64,000 nt of DNA, from the NCBI RefSeq assembly GCF_047246645.1, contig NZ_JBFOKR010000013.1, positions 1-64,000 on the forward strand. The letters are read 5' to 3'. Below, piece by piece: positions 1 to 7,677 of this stretch. The number at the start of each line of letters is the position of its first letter. The stretch's first letter is position 1. Position numbers and translations under genes: made by a program. The notes below the pieces were generated by a model. The model was not told where the DNA came from. It was given only the letters and a program-made list of their open reading frames with translations, and did not search any database. The stretch is from Ferdinandcohnia sp047246645. Its GTDB lineage: Bacteria; Bacillota; Bacilli; Bacillales; Bacillaceae_L.

Positions 1-60
1 TCTTAAAAACTTCGATATTTAACCAAATTACATTATTACAGGAATGCTCCTCGTCGCAAG

Positions 61-164
61 CTCCTGCGGGGTCTCACTTGACTTGCACAGGAAGTGCTGA
101 CGTCTACGTTCGCCACAGGACGTGGCGGCTTTTAGTAGACGTTCCTATGTCTTTCCCGCAGGAG
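61..164. repeat. Intergenic hairpin repeat, copy 1
   Basis: This gene-free stretch holds a large inverted repeat. A 10-bp outer stem (61-70 with 155-164) encloses an 8-bp stem (100-107 ACGTCTAC with 135-142 GTAGACGT) and an inner stem CGCCAC/GTGGCG (111-116 with 122-127, loop AGGAC). The core from about 80 to 142 recurs at 58026-58147, so this is a dispersed element and not a local terminator. Whether it acts as RNA or DNA is not visible. No gene is seen from 165 to 294. Confidence 0.7.
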
Positions 165-294
165 TCTCGTGCCATGCGCTCCAATCACCACTGTGATACA
201 TATTTAACTAGCTTGATAAGCCTTCTGAAATTCATAAGAAGTACAAAGCTGTAAAAACAACTTATGCAAAGCTACTATTTACAGAGTCTCTCTA

Positions 295-1422
295 TTACCG
301 AACCGCACAACGGTTTGGTCCAATTTCCATTTCGCGTTGTTTTTCTTCGTCTGGTGAGATTTTCCCCATATTTGTTTCACGAATTTCTTGGTACGCATTT
401 GGTTGTGGTGGTAGATTTTCAGTTACAATTTTTCTGAATTCCGCTTCGTCAGCAATATTTAAACCATGGTTCTTAGCGAAAAGTGTTCCTAATCTTTCAG
501 ATACACTTCCATCTTCATTTAATTCGTCAATAATCATGAAGTGAGCCGGTAACACAACTAGATCATCAGATAATTCTCTGTAACGGTTGTATAATGTTTC
601 TCTTAAATCTCCTACCCAGTCCTGTGCTAAACCAGCAAGGTCAGGTCTTCCGATAGAATCGATGAACAAAATATCACCTGATAGTAAGAACTTCTCATCT
701 ACTACAAATGATGTAGAACCAATTGTGTGACCTGGTGAATATAAAGCGTGAATATTGATTGTTGTACTACCAATTGTCACATCTTGACCGCCCTCTAAAG
801 CTGCATATTCAAATGTGACTTCTGTTGCATCTTTAGGTGGTAACCAGTATGTTGCGCTCGTGCTTTGAGCAATTTTTCTTCCACCGGAGATGTGGTCTGC
901 ATGTAAGTGAGTGTCAAAAACATGTGTAACTTTAGCGTCGATACTTGAAGCAAAATCAAGGTAGATATCAGTCATACGAGTTGCATCAATAATTGCTGCT
1001 TCGCCGTTAGAAACAACCATGTATGATAGACAGCCTTTTCCGATACGAACAAATTGATAGACTTCTCCACCATCTTTTAAATCGCCTACTTTAACAGGCT
1101 CTAAATGCTCACTCCACGCCTTCATCCCACCTTTTAGGTAAGAAACAGTAAGGCCAGCTTCAGAAAGCATATCAGCAACCATAATGGAAGATCCTTCTTT
1201 TGCACAAACAACCAGGATATCTTTGTCTTTTGGTAGTTTTTCAAGAATTTCTTCTACTCCATCAAGTAATTCAAAATATGGAATATTAAAGTAATCAAAA
1301 TTTGCACCTTCAATTTTCCAATCGATAAAGTCACTCTCATTACGAACGTCTAAGATGAATAATGGCTCTTTATCAAAGATTTTTTTTGTAACGTCTTTTG
1401 CTGCCATAACATTAACTGTCAT
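295..1422 (-). CDS. Rhodanese-MBL fold hydrolase (persulfide dioxygenase-like)
   Basis: 375 aa, last gene of the sulfur operon. An N-terminal rhodanese-like domain (about 1-110, candidate persulfide Cys73 in VVCAKEG) precedes a metallo-beta-lactamase fold with the metal motif THLHADH (His172, His174, Asp176, His177). MBL proteins of this group include persulfide dioxygenases and the CstB/YrkH-type enzymes of Firmicutes, which oxidise low-molecular-weight persulfides to sulfite or thiosulfate. The domain order here is rhodanese first, unlike CstB, where rhodanese modules follow the MBL domain. The neighbours (TusA, DsrE, rhodaneses, glutaredoxin) support a role in sulfane-sulfur removal in the cytoplasm. 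The exact reaction is inferred. Confidence 0.85.
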   Translation of the reverse strand: MTVNVMAAKDVTKKIFDKEPLFILDVRNESDFIDWKIEGANFDYFNIPYFELLDGVEEILEKLPKDKDILVVCAKEGSSIMVADMLSEAGLTVSYLKGGMKAWSEHLEPVKVGDLKDGGEVYQFVRIGKGCLSYMVVSNGEAAIIDATRMTDIYLDFASSIDAKVTHVFDTHLHADHISGGRKIAQSTSATYWLPPKDATEVTFEYAALEGGQDVTIGSTTINIHALYSPGHTIGSTSFVVDEKFLLSGDILFIDSIGRPDLAGLAQDWVGDLRETLYNRYRELSDDLVVLPAHFMIIDELNEDGSVSERLGTLFAKNHGLNIADEAEFRKIVTENLPPQPNAYQEIRETNMGKISPDEEKQREMEIGPNRCAVR

Positions 1423-1429
1423 ATCTAAA

Positions 1430-1445
1430 TTACCCCCTAAGGTAT
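1430..1445. promoter_or_regulatory. CsoR/CstR-type operator candidate
   Basis: TTACC-N6-GGTAT, immediately before the rhodanese-MBL gene and overlapping its ribosome binding site on the minus strand. It matches the half-site spacing of the sites at 2369, 3899 and 4001. It could serve an internal promoter or simply reflect the GGGGGT ribosome binding site. Confidence 0.4.
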
Positions 1446-1470
1446 ATTTTTAATTAAAAAAATTTACATT

Positions 1471-1704
1471 CTAGTTTCTAAGCGCAGTCATAATGCCATT
1501 TGGATCATAACCTAAAACCCATTTCCCATTTACATCTGTTTGAGGCACACCTAGCTGACCAGTTTTTTCAACTACATATTGCATCAATTCAGGCTTAGCT
1601 TCAACATTTATCTCTTTAAAAGTGATGTTTTGGTCTGTTAGGAAATTTTTAAGCATTACACAATAAGGACAACGAGTTGTAGTGTATACTGTAACAGTAT
1701 TCAT
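1471..1704 (-). CDS. Glutaredoxin family protein
   Basis: 77 aa, the size of a minimal glutaredoxin. The redox motif CPYC is at residues 12-15 and the cis-proline loop (GVPQT) is near residue 53. It lies 19 bp after the TusA-rhodanese gene and 48 bp before the MBL gene, in one operon. The expected role is thiol-disulfide or persulfide exchange with the operon's sulfur carriers and bacillithiol-type thiols. The physiological partner is not visible in the sequence. Confidence 0.88.
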   Translation of the reverse strand: MNTVTVYTTTRCPYCVMLKNFLTDQNITFKEINVEAKPELMQYVVEKTGQLGVPQTDVNGKWVLGYDPNGIMTALRN

Positions 1705-1723
1705 AGTTTCATTACTCCTTTAA

Positions 1724-2299
1724 TTAATTTGTTAGGCTTGTTGAGTTTCCATTCCAATTGCTCATTCCTGGCACGACATTTATTACGTTTTTGAAACCTT
1801 TTTCAGTAAGTTTTTGTGAAGCTAAATCACTACGACTACCCGTACGGCAAACTACATAAATTTCTTTTTCTTCATTTAGTTCTTTCATTCTTTCCTCTAA
1901 ATCTCCTAGCGGAATAGAAATAGCTCCTGGAATATGGTTAAATGCATATTCTGCAGCTTCACGTACATCAAGAACAAGAATATCTTTTCCAGAAGAAATT
2001 GCAGCTTCTAATTCATCATTTGAAACAATAGTAGCATGTTTTTTTTCTGTTGCTTCTTCTCCGCTTGCTTTACGAAGATAGTGTCTTAACACTTCTCCTT
2101 CTTCAATTGTCCCCAAATATTGATGACCTGTGCTCTCAGCCCATGCTTTAATATCGGCTTTTGAACCCTTATCAGTTGCTTGAACCTCCAGCACTTGACC
2201 AGCTTCCATATTATTCATTGCTTTCTTTGTTTTTACAATTGGCATTGGGCAAGCTAACCCTTTCGCATCCAATATGAGATTTGTTTTAATTGATTCCAT
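1724..2299 (-). CDS. TusA-rhodanese fusion (YrkF-like sulfur carrier)
   Basis: 191 aa from the ATG at 2299, which follows a GGGGGT ribosome binding site at good spacing. An upstream in-frame ATG at 2341 has no such site. Residues 1-75 are a TusA/SirA domain with the sulfur-accepting Cys17 in the CPMP motif. Residues 90-191 are a rhodanese domain with Cys151 in the active loop CRTGSR. The fusion resembles B. subtilis YrkF and probably moves sulfane sulfur between rhodanese and TusA sites. It sits between a rhodanese gene and glutaredoxin in the same operon. Confidence 0.9.
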   Translation of the reverse strand: MESIKTNLILDAKGLACPMPIVKTKKAMNNMEAGQVLEVQATDKGSKADIKAWAESTGHQYLGTIEEGEVLRHYLRKASGEEATEKKHATIVSNDELEAAISSGKDILVLDVREAAEYAFNHIPGAISIPLGDLEERMKELNEEKEIYVVCRTGSRSDLASQKLTEKGFKNVINVVPGMSNWNGNSTSLTN

Positions 2300-2368
2300 T
2301 AAGGTACCCCCTAAATAACATTTAATAGTATGGTCAGACATTGATGCAGTCTACATAAATACACTCAA

Positions 2369-2384
2369 ATACCTGTATAGGTAT
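2369..2384. promoter_or_regulatory. CsoR/CstR-type operator candidate
   Basis: ATACC-TGTATA-GGTAT, a perfect palindrome in the short gap between the rhodanese gene and the TusA-rhodanese gene. The same half-sites and spacing occur at 4001-4016. It suggests an internal, separately repressed promoter for the distal genes. Confidence 0.55.
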
Positions 2385-2401
2385 GATCGCAGGTAAAAAA
2401 A

Positions 2402-2698
2402 TTACTCTACTTCGCCTTCCCATGTTAACATTCCGCCAACCATGTTAATTACTTTGAATCCTTGGCCTTCTAAGAATTGTGAAGCGCTTCCGCTTCTACC
2501 ACCTGAACGGCAAACCATTACATATTCCTTAGATTTGGCCAGCTCGTGCATACGAAATTCAATTAGACCTAGAGGAATATTCACAGCTCCAGGGATTTTT
2601 CCTGCTGCAACTTCATCTACTTCACGAACATCAATAATATTTAATGATTCACCATTAGTTAGCATTGTTTCAACTTCTTTAGCTGTTAGTTGTTTCAT
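2402..2698 (-). CDS. Single-domain rhodanese
   Basis: 98 aa, one rhodanese homology domain. The DVRE motif is near residue 23 and the active-site loop CRSGGRS starts at Cys63. There is no signal peptide, so it is cytoplasmic. It is the fourth gene of the tusA-first operon, 33 bp downstream of the membrane-anchored rhodanese. Its likely role is transferring sulfane sulfur from persulfides to the operon's TusA or thiol acceptors. Confidence 0.9.
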   Translation of the reverse strand: MKQLTAKEVETMLTNGESLNIIDVREVDEVAAGKIPGAVNIPLGLIEFRMHELAKSKEYVMVCRSGGRSGSASQFLEGQGFKVINMVGGMLTWEGEVE

Positions 2699-2731
2699 CT
2701 TAAATTCCTCCCTATTTTCTTAGTAGATTAT

Positions 2732-3091
2732 TTATCTCCAGGCGCTTACTCCGCCTTTTACATTCGTAATGTTTTTAAATCCTAATTTTTTCAGTTGTTT
2801 ACTTGCTTTTTGACTTCTCATGCCACTCTGACAAATGACAACGACTTCTTTATCTTTAGAGAGTTCATTAGCTTTTTGCGCGAGTTGATGAAGTGGCATG
2901 TTTTTAAAACCTTTAATGTGATAACCCTTAAACTCACCAGGAGTACGAACATCTATAAATTGCTTGTTTTTGTCTTTTAGTTCATCTTTTAATTCGATAG
3001 TTGTTATATTTCGAATACCTTTTGTTGGTATAAGACGTTGTACAATAAAAATGGCGATTAATGCAAAGACGATATAGTTTAGATATTCCAT
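2732..3091 (-). CDS. Membrane-anchored rhodanese
   Basis: 119 aa. Residues 3-20 form an N-terminal membrane segment, followed by a rhodanese domain (about 33-119) with Cys87 in the loop CQSGMRS. The basic residues after the helix (residue 24 onward) suggest the catalytic domain faces the cytoplasm. It may handle persulfides at the membrane, for example those from a sulfide:quinone oxidoreductase, but no such gene is in the window. It is co-directional with the flanking sulfur genes. Confidence 0.88.
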   Translation of the reverse strand: MEYLNYIVFALIAIFIVQRLIPTKGIRNITTIELKDELKDKNKQFIDVRTPGEFKGYHIKGFKNMPLHQLAQKANELSKDKEVVVICQSGMRSQKASKQLKKLGFKNITNVKGGVSAWR

Positions 3092-3134
3092 GTTTATTGC
3101 CTCCTATTTTGTAAGGGCGTAATGCCCAATTTCA

Positions 3135-3614
3135 TTAGATAAAGAGGTTCACATTGCCATCTTCAGCATCTGCTAAATAAGCCGCAACGCCTGCTAATTC
3201 TACATTATCCAAAAGCTCTTCTTGTTTTAGGCCAAGTAAATCCATAGTCATCGTACAAGCAACTAGCTTAATGTCTTGCTCTTGGGCCATTTCAATAAGT
3301 TGTGGTAACGTCATTGCATTGTGCTTTTTCATTACATCTTTAATCATTTTTGGACCCATACCTGCCATATGCATTTTAGAAAGTCCAAGCTTATCTGCGC
3401 CTTTTGGCATCATTTTTGCAAACACCTTTTCAATGAAGGTCTTATCCGCCTTGATCTCTTCATCCTTACGTAAAGCATTTAAGCCCCAGAAGGTATGGAA
3501 GATTGTTACTTCATGATCATATGCTGCAGCACCGTTCGCAATAATATAGGCAGCCATAGCCTTATCATAGTCACCGCTAAATAATACAATTGTTGTTTTT
3601 TTTGTTTCAGTCAT
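3135..3614 (-). CDS. DsrE/DsrF/DrsH-like family protein (YrkE-like)
   Basis: 159 aa. A DsrE-like sulfur-relay fold is indicated by the N-terminal beta strand TIVLFSGDYDKAM, a Met/Lys-rich middle, and a conserved cysteine at residue 120 (VACTMTMD). Family members relay persulfide sulfur to or from TusA. The gene lies directly between tusA and the rhodaneses, matching the arrangement of YrkE with YrkF and YrkI in B. subtilis. Confidence 0.88.
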   Translation of the reverse strand: MTETKKTTIVLFSGDYDKAMAAYIIANGAAAYDHEVTIFHTFWGLNALRKDEEIKADKTFIEKVFAKMMPKGADKLGLSKMHMAGMGPKMIKDVMKKHNAMTLPQLIEMAQEQDIKLVACTMTMDLLGLKQEELLDNVELAGVAAYLADAEDGNVNLFI

Positions 3615-3643
3615 TCTTTTACCCCCGATTTTTTTAAAAAGTA

Positions 3644-3871
3644 TTAACCTTTTTTAATATAGAAATATAAGACATCATTTTCTTCTTTAGTTTCAACTAA
3701 TTCATGACCCGTTGAAGCAGCCCATGCATTTAAATCATTTTTAGCACCCTTATCAGTTGCAAGCACCTCAAGGATTTGACCTGCTTCTAGGCCATCAATT
3801 GCTTTCTTAGTTTTTACAATGGGCATTGGGCAAGCTAAGCCCTTTGCATCTAATACTTTATCAACTTTCAT
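3644..3871 (-). CDS. TusA-family sulfur carrier protein
   Basis: 75 aa, the usual TusA size. Cys14 lies in the CPMP motif that carries persulfide sulfur. It is the first gene of the operon, preceded by a GGAGG site, a TTGACA/TATTAT promoter, two CstR-type palindromes and an Fnr-type site. It is about 75% alike over its first 60 residues to the TusA half of the fusion at 1724-2299, so the two probably arose by duplication. Confidence 0.92.
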   Translation of the reverse strand: MKVDKVLDAKGLACPMPIVKTKKAIDGLEAGQILEVLATDKGAKNDLNAWAASTGHELVETKEENDVLYFYIKKG

Positions 3872-3898
3872 ATTTTTTCCTCCGATCTTCGCTTACGT

Positions 3899-3914
3899 GT
3901 ACCCCTATGGGTAT
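3899..3914. promoter_or_regulatory. CsoR/CstR-type operator over the transcription start
   Basis: GTACC-CCTATG-GGTAT. It begins two bases after the -10 box (3916-3921) of the tusA-operon promoter and so covers the expected start point near 3909, the position of a repressor site. CsoR/CstR family operators have this TACC...GGTA form. No csoR/cstR-like gene is in the window. Confidence 0.65.
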
Positions 3915-3915
3915 G

Positions 3916-3944
3916 ATAATAACTAAAATAAAAGTGGGTGTCAA
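3916..3944 (-). promoter_or_regulatory. Sigma-A promoter of the tusA operon
   Basis: On the minus strand, TTGACA (3939-3944), a 17-bp spacer and TATTAT (3916-3921). It is 45 bp upstream of the tusA start codon. Confidence 0.75.
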
Positions 3945-3973
3945 CCCATTCGATTTTTGCTTAATTAACAAAG

Positions 3974-3989
3974 TGTGATTTACCTCACA
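3974..3989. promoter_or_regulatory. Fnr-type site upstream of the tusA operon
   Basis: TGTGA-TTTACC-TCACA, a perfect match to the Bacillus Fnr consensus TGTGA-N6-TCACA, extended to GTGTGA/TCACAC. Its centre is about 72 bp upstream of the predicted start, an upstream-activator position. Confidence 0.6.
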
Positions 3990-4000
3990 CGATTCATAAT

Positions 4001-4016
4001 ATACCGTACAGGGTAT
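4001..4016. promoter_or_regulatory. CsoR/CstR-type operator candidate (distal)
   Basis: ATACC-GTACAG-GGTAT, about 100 bp upstream of the other palindrome at 3899. Two spaced sites flank the promoter and Fnr site, which could allow cooperative binding. Confidence 0.55.
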
Positions 4017-4076
4017 TATGTCAACATCTAAAAATAAAAAAGTGGATGCATTAATAAATACATCCAACTATAGATT

Positions 4077-4463
4077 TTACACACTTTTATCGATGCATGT
4101 AATCAAGCGTTCTTCAATGTCTTTAGCAAGACTTTGGATCTTTTCATTATTCATCATAGTAATTAACGACGTTGGCCTTGGCATTCCGATTTTTGTTTCT
4201 CCATGGTCATTATATACAACAATCTTACAAGGCAAAAAATATCCAGCCATTAAATTCTCACTAATTACCCGATGTGCCTCATATGGATTACATACTTCAA
4301 GGACTTTAAATTCACTTTGAAAATCCAACCCTTTTGATTGAAGCTTTTCCTTTAAATCAAAGTTCCATAAAACCCCAAACTTTTCGTCCTTTAAATTTTC
4401 TTCTATGCTCTGTATCGCTTCATCGATAGTTTTATTAGTACTAACAGTGTGATCAAATTGCAA
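4077..4463 (-). CDS. DUF302 family protein
   Basis: 128 aa from a TTG start that follows AAAGGAGT at 8-bp spacing. It belongs by pattern to DUF302: an N-terminal T-hDEAIQSIEENLK helix, GVLWNFDLKEKL, then the conserved EVCNPYEAHRVI and LPCKIVVYN stretches. The molecular function of the family is unknown, but DUF302 genes often accompany sulfur oxidation genes. The gene is divergent from the CoA-disulfide reductase gene, and the Fnr-type site at 4551 lies between them, so both may be controlled together. Confidence 0.85.
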   Translation of the reverse strand: MQFDHTVSTNKTIDEAIQSIEENLKDEKFGVLWNFDLKEKLQSKGLDFQSEFKVLEVCNPYEAHRVISENLMAGYFLPCKIVVYNDHGETKIGMPRPTSLITMMNNEKIQSLAKDIEERLITCIDKSV

Positions 4464-4550
4464 GTAGTTCCACTCCTTTCCTTTTTATTATTCGATTACT
4501 TTTATGAAGCATTCTCACACTTTACCTTCCATATATTTACTTCTGATAAT

Positions 4551-4566
4551 CGTGACAATTATCACA
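4551..4566. promoter_or_regulatory. Fnr-type site, CoA-disulfide reductase promoter
   Basis: CGTGA-CAATTA-TCACA, one mismatch from TGTGA-N6-TCACA. Its centre is about 42 bp upstream of the predicted start of the downstream gene, the classical activator position. It may also act on the divergent DUF302 gene. Confidence 0.55.
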
Positions 4567-4608
4567 TTGATTCTATCTTATTTGAGGTTAATATAGGTAT
4601 AGGGGTAT
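4567..4608 (+). promoter_or_regulatory. Promoter with half CstR-type operator
   Basis: TTGATT (4567-4572), 16 bp, TAATAT (4589-4594). The sequence ATAGG-TATAGG-GGTAT (4593-4608) covers the start region and keeps the right half-site of the cluster's palindromes, while the left half is degenerate. Confidence 0.5.
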
Positions 4609-4635
4609 TAGTATACTAAAAAGGAGCTAGTTAAT

Positions 4636-6285
4636 ATGAATAAAAAAATTGTTATTGTTGGTGGAGTAGCAGGAGGAGCAACTGCAGCAGCAAGATTAAG
4701 AAGACTAGATGAAACTTCTCATATTGTGTTATTTGAAAGAGGCGAACATATTTCATTCGCAAACTGTGGCTTACCATACTACATCGGTGAGACGATCCAA
4801 AAACGTGAAAAACTACTTGTTCAAACCGTAGAGGGAATGAGTAAGAAATTCAATTTAGATATTCGTAACTTAAGTGAAGTAACAAAGATCAATCGTGATA
4901 ATAAAACGATTTATGTTAAGAACCTACAATCAGGTGAGGTATATGAAGAAAGCTATGATGTACTAGTGCTTTCTCCTGGAGCAAAACCACTTGTTCCACC
5001 GATTCCAGGATTAAACGAAGCTGAGAACGTATTTACACTTCGTAATATTCCAGATACAGATAAAATAAAAGGCTTTGTTGACAATGAACAACCAAAAGAA
5101 GCAGTAGTTGTTGGTGGTGGCTTCATCGGATTAGAAATGGCAGAAAATCTGGTTGACCGTGGTGTAAAAGTTACACTGATTGAAATGGCAAACCAAGTAA
5201 TGGCACCACTAGATTATGAAATGGCAGCAATCGTCCACAAACATCTAAATGAAAAAGGCGTAAACCTTCTCTTAGAGGATGGTGTAAAAGCGTTTGAAGA
5301 TCAAGGTAAGATAGTTGTTTTATCAAGTGGAAACACAGTAAGCACAGATATGATTATTCTATCTATCGGGGTTCGTCCAGAGAATACGTTAGCTGCAGAT
5401 GCTGGTCTTGATGTAGGTGAGCGTGGCGGCATAAGAGTCAATGAATACCTACAAACAAGTGATGAATCTATTTTTGCACTAGGTGATGCTATTGAAGTCA
5501 TTGACTTTATGAGCAGAACTGCGGCTATGGTACCTCTTGCAGGTCCAGCTAACCGACAAGGTCGAATTGTTGCAAACAATATCTACGGTAAAAGTGAAAA
5601 ATACCACGGAACATTAGGTACAGCAATTGCGAAGGTATTTGATTTAGCCGTGGCAACAACAGGTAATAACGAAAAAGTGTTACAAAGACTCGGAGTTGAA
5701 TATAACGTTATTCATATTCATCCTACTTCACATGCGGGCTATTATCCTGGTGCACATCCTATAGCTTTAAAATTAATATTCGAGGAAGCTACAGGAAAGA
5801 TTTTTGGAGCACAGGCTGTTGGGGCTCACGGAGCTGACAAACGCATTGATGTTATTGCGACAGCAATTAAGGGTGGATTAACGGTGTTTGATTTAACTGA
5901 ACTTGAGCTAGCATATGCTCCTCCTTTCTCATCTGCAAAAGATCCAGTAAATATGGCAGGTTATGTTGCAACAAACATCATTGATGAGGGTGTTGAGACT
6001 GTACAGTGGCATGAAATTGATGAAATTGTTGAAGATGGAGGATTGCTTATAGACGTTCGTGAGCCTAATGAAAGAAAAGCTGGATTTATCAAAGGTTCAG
6101 TAAATATCCCACTTGGGGATATCCGTGAGCGTCTAGTTGATCTTCCTAAGGGTCAAGCAATCTATGTATCATGTCAAGTTGGCCTAAGAGGTTACTTAGC
6201 AACGCGTATTCTGATGGCAAATGGTTTTAAGGTAAAAAATCTAGATGGCGGTTGGAAAACGTATTCTGCTGTTTATCATAATTAA
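4636..6285 (+). CDS. CoA-disulfide reductase with C-terminal rhodanese domain
   Basis: 549 aa. The FAD-binding GGVAGGATAAARLRR motif is at the N terminus, the active Cys44 is in SFANCGLPYY, and a second dinucleotide-binding motif (VVVGGGFIGLEMAE) is near residue 158. The dimerisation domain follows, and a rhodanese domain occupies about 460-549 with Cys513 in SCQVGLRG. CoADR-rhodanese enzymes reduce CoA disulfide, CoA-persulfide or polysulfide with NAD(P)H. The gene stands alone, divergent from the sulfur operon, and ends in a strong terminator. AAGGAG precedes the ATG. Confidence 0.93.
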   Translation: MNKKIVIVGGVAGGATAAARLRRLDETSHIVLFERGEHISFANCGLPYYIGETIQKREKLLVQTVEGMSKKFNLDIRNLSEVTKINRDNKTIYVKNLQSGEVYEESYDVLVLSPGAKPLVPPIPGLNEAENVFTLRNIPDTDKIKGFVDNEQPKEAVVVGGGFIGLEMAENLVDRGVKVTLIEMANQVMAPLDYEMAAIVHKHLNEKGVNLLLEDGVKAFEDQGKIVVLSSGNTVSTDMIILSIGVRPENTLAADAGLDVGERGGIRVNEYLQTSDESIFALGDAIEVIDFMSRTAAMVPLAGPANRQGRIVANNIYGKSEKYHGTLGTAIAKVFDLAVATTGNNEKVLQRLGVEYNVIHIHPTSHAGYYPGAHPIALKLIFEEATGKIFGAQAVGAHGADKRIDVIATAIKGGLTVFDLTELELAYAPPFSSAKDPVNMAGYVATNIIDEGVETVQWHEIDEIVEDGGLLIDVREPNERKAGFIKGSVNIPLGDIRERLVDLPKGQAIYVSCQVGLRGYLATRILMANGFKVKNLDGGWKTYSAVYHN

Positions 6286-6289
6286 TCTT

Positions 6290-6331
6290 AAAAGAGTATG
6301 CTTGCACTTTTTTGTAAGCATACTCTTTTTA
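6290..6331 (+). terminator. Terminator after CoA-disulfide reductase
   Basis: Perfect 14-bp stem (6290-6303 with 6316-6329) followed by a T run. It argues against starting the next gene within it. Confidence 0.9.
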
Positions 6332-6408
6332 ATTACTCACGATTTGGATATCTACTATACAAAATTAGAATACTAAACATAAGTCACAAACGAATAGTGG
6401 TGGAAATA

Positions 6409-7293
6409 TTGAAAAATAGGAACTTTATTAACAAAAACTCTATTCCTTTTATTATTTTAGGAATCATTCATCTTTTCTTATTGTACCGTTTAATAAAAGC
6501 AAAAAAAGATAAATACAAATGGATGTTACTGTTAACAAACATTGGTTTAGCATACTTATTTGAATACTTTGTCCTTAATTTATGGAAAGCCTACAGGTAT
6601 ATACCTAAAGTTATGAATCATCGTTATCTTGATAATATTTTGGGTGCGATTATGTCTCAGGCTCTTTTTGTTCCAATTTCTGCTACATTTCTTGCTGTAT
6701 TTAAAAAGGGGTGGAAATGGAAATTTGGATTTACCTTAGGTTATTTTTGTATTGAGAACTTATTTTTACGATTAAAAGTTTATAAAGTAAACTGGTGGAG
6801 ACCAACTTATTCCTTTATATTTTTAAATATTTATTTTGTACTAAGTGATGTTATTTATAAATTGCTAACAGAGAATAAAGAATGGGTTTTAAAAACAGCA
6901 CATTACTTTATTGTTGTAGTAACTGATGTAAACCGAATGTATGTTAATGCTGTTCGAGATAAATTTTGGTTTGGAAGAGGTCTTTTTCGCTCTTGGAACG
7001 AGCATTTTATTATTGCTCCCTTGTATAGTTTAGTAATTTCTTTAGTAAATATATTGTTCTCAAGCCAAACAGGGATGATCTATCTGCCGCTGAATTTTTT
7101 ATGTAATATCGTTATTGATGCCGCACTAGTAAATAGTGGGTTGTTAAAAGTAAAAGATAACTATCTATTGAAACGAATCCTTTCTCATTTGTTTATGATT
7201 GGACTATCACGAACCTTGTATCAACATGTCGATAAAAACAGTTTAAAGGGTGAAATTAATCTTGAGAGAATTTCAAACATTAACATCGATTGA
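6409..7293 (+). CDS. Uncharacterised multi-pass membrane protein
   Basis: About 294 aa from the TTG at 6409, which has GGTGG upstream. An ATG at 6298 in the same frame lies inside the preceding terminator and is unlikely. Seven or so hydrophobic segments can be seen (for example SIPFIILGIIHLFLLYRL, the region after YKW, and the region around FSSQTG), with aromatic, basic loops. I do not recognise the family. Its end overlaps the thioredoxin-like gene by about 30 bp, so the two are translationally coupled and may work together. Confidence 0.75.
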   Translation: MKNRNFINKNSIPFIILGIIHLFLLYRLIKAKKDKYKWMLLLTNIGLAYLFEYFVLNLWKAYRYIPKVMNHRYLDNILGAIMSQALFVPISATFLAVFKKGWKWKFGFTLGYFCIENLFLRLKVYKVNWWRPTYSFIFLNIYFVLSDVIYKLLTENKEWVLKTAHYFIVVVTDVNRMYVNAVRDKFWFGRGLFRSWNEHFIIAPLYSLVISLVNILFSSQTGMIYLPLNFLCNIVIDAALVNSGLLKVKDNYLLKRILSHLFMIGLSRTLYQHVDKNSLKGEINLERISNINID

Positions 7294-7597
7294 AGAAGTC
7301 CAGTCTTTCAAGGAAATTCAGGGACTCTCTTTTCTATATATATCAAGAACAAATTGCAGTGTTTGCCACGCTCTTTTACCACAAATAAAAGAGGTAATGA
7401 GCGATTTTCCAGAGATTAAGAAAGGCTATGTAAATGCAGATGATGTAGAAGAGATAGCAGGCTTCTTATCTATATTTACAGTACCTGTATTAATTTTGTT
7501 TATAGATGGGAAAGAATACTTACGTGAAGCAAGATTTGTTCCAATTGAGCAATTCACAGAAAAACTAAGTAAGATATATCGTAGCTATTTAGAATAA
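7262..7597 (+). CDS. Thioredoxin-like protein
   Basis: About 111 aa from TTG 7262, preceded by AAAGGGTG at normal spacing. A GTG at 7250 is in frame but sits on top of that ribosome binding site. The redox motif CSVC follows SRTN and the cis-Pro loop TVPVLILF is present, so it has a thioredoxin fold. There is no signal peptide, so it is cytoplasmic. It resembles the small YtpP/YdbP-type thioredoxins of Bacillus. It starts inside the preceding membrane-protein gene. Confidence 0.85.
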   Translation: MREFQTLTSIEEVQSFKEIQGLSFLYISRTNCSVCHALLPQIKEVMSDFPEIKKGYVNADDVEEIAGFLSIFTVPVLILFIDGKEYLREARFVPIEQFTEKLSKIYRSYLE

Positions 7598-7677
7598 TAT
7601 GCATATATAATAACAAGCACGTTCCCTCGCCTAGAGCATAGGATATCTCATTAAAGTCTTAGGAGGGAATAAGTAGA

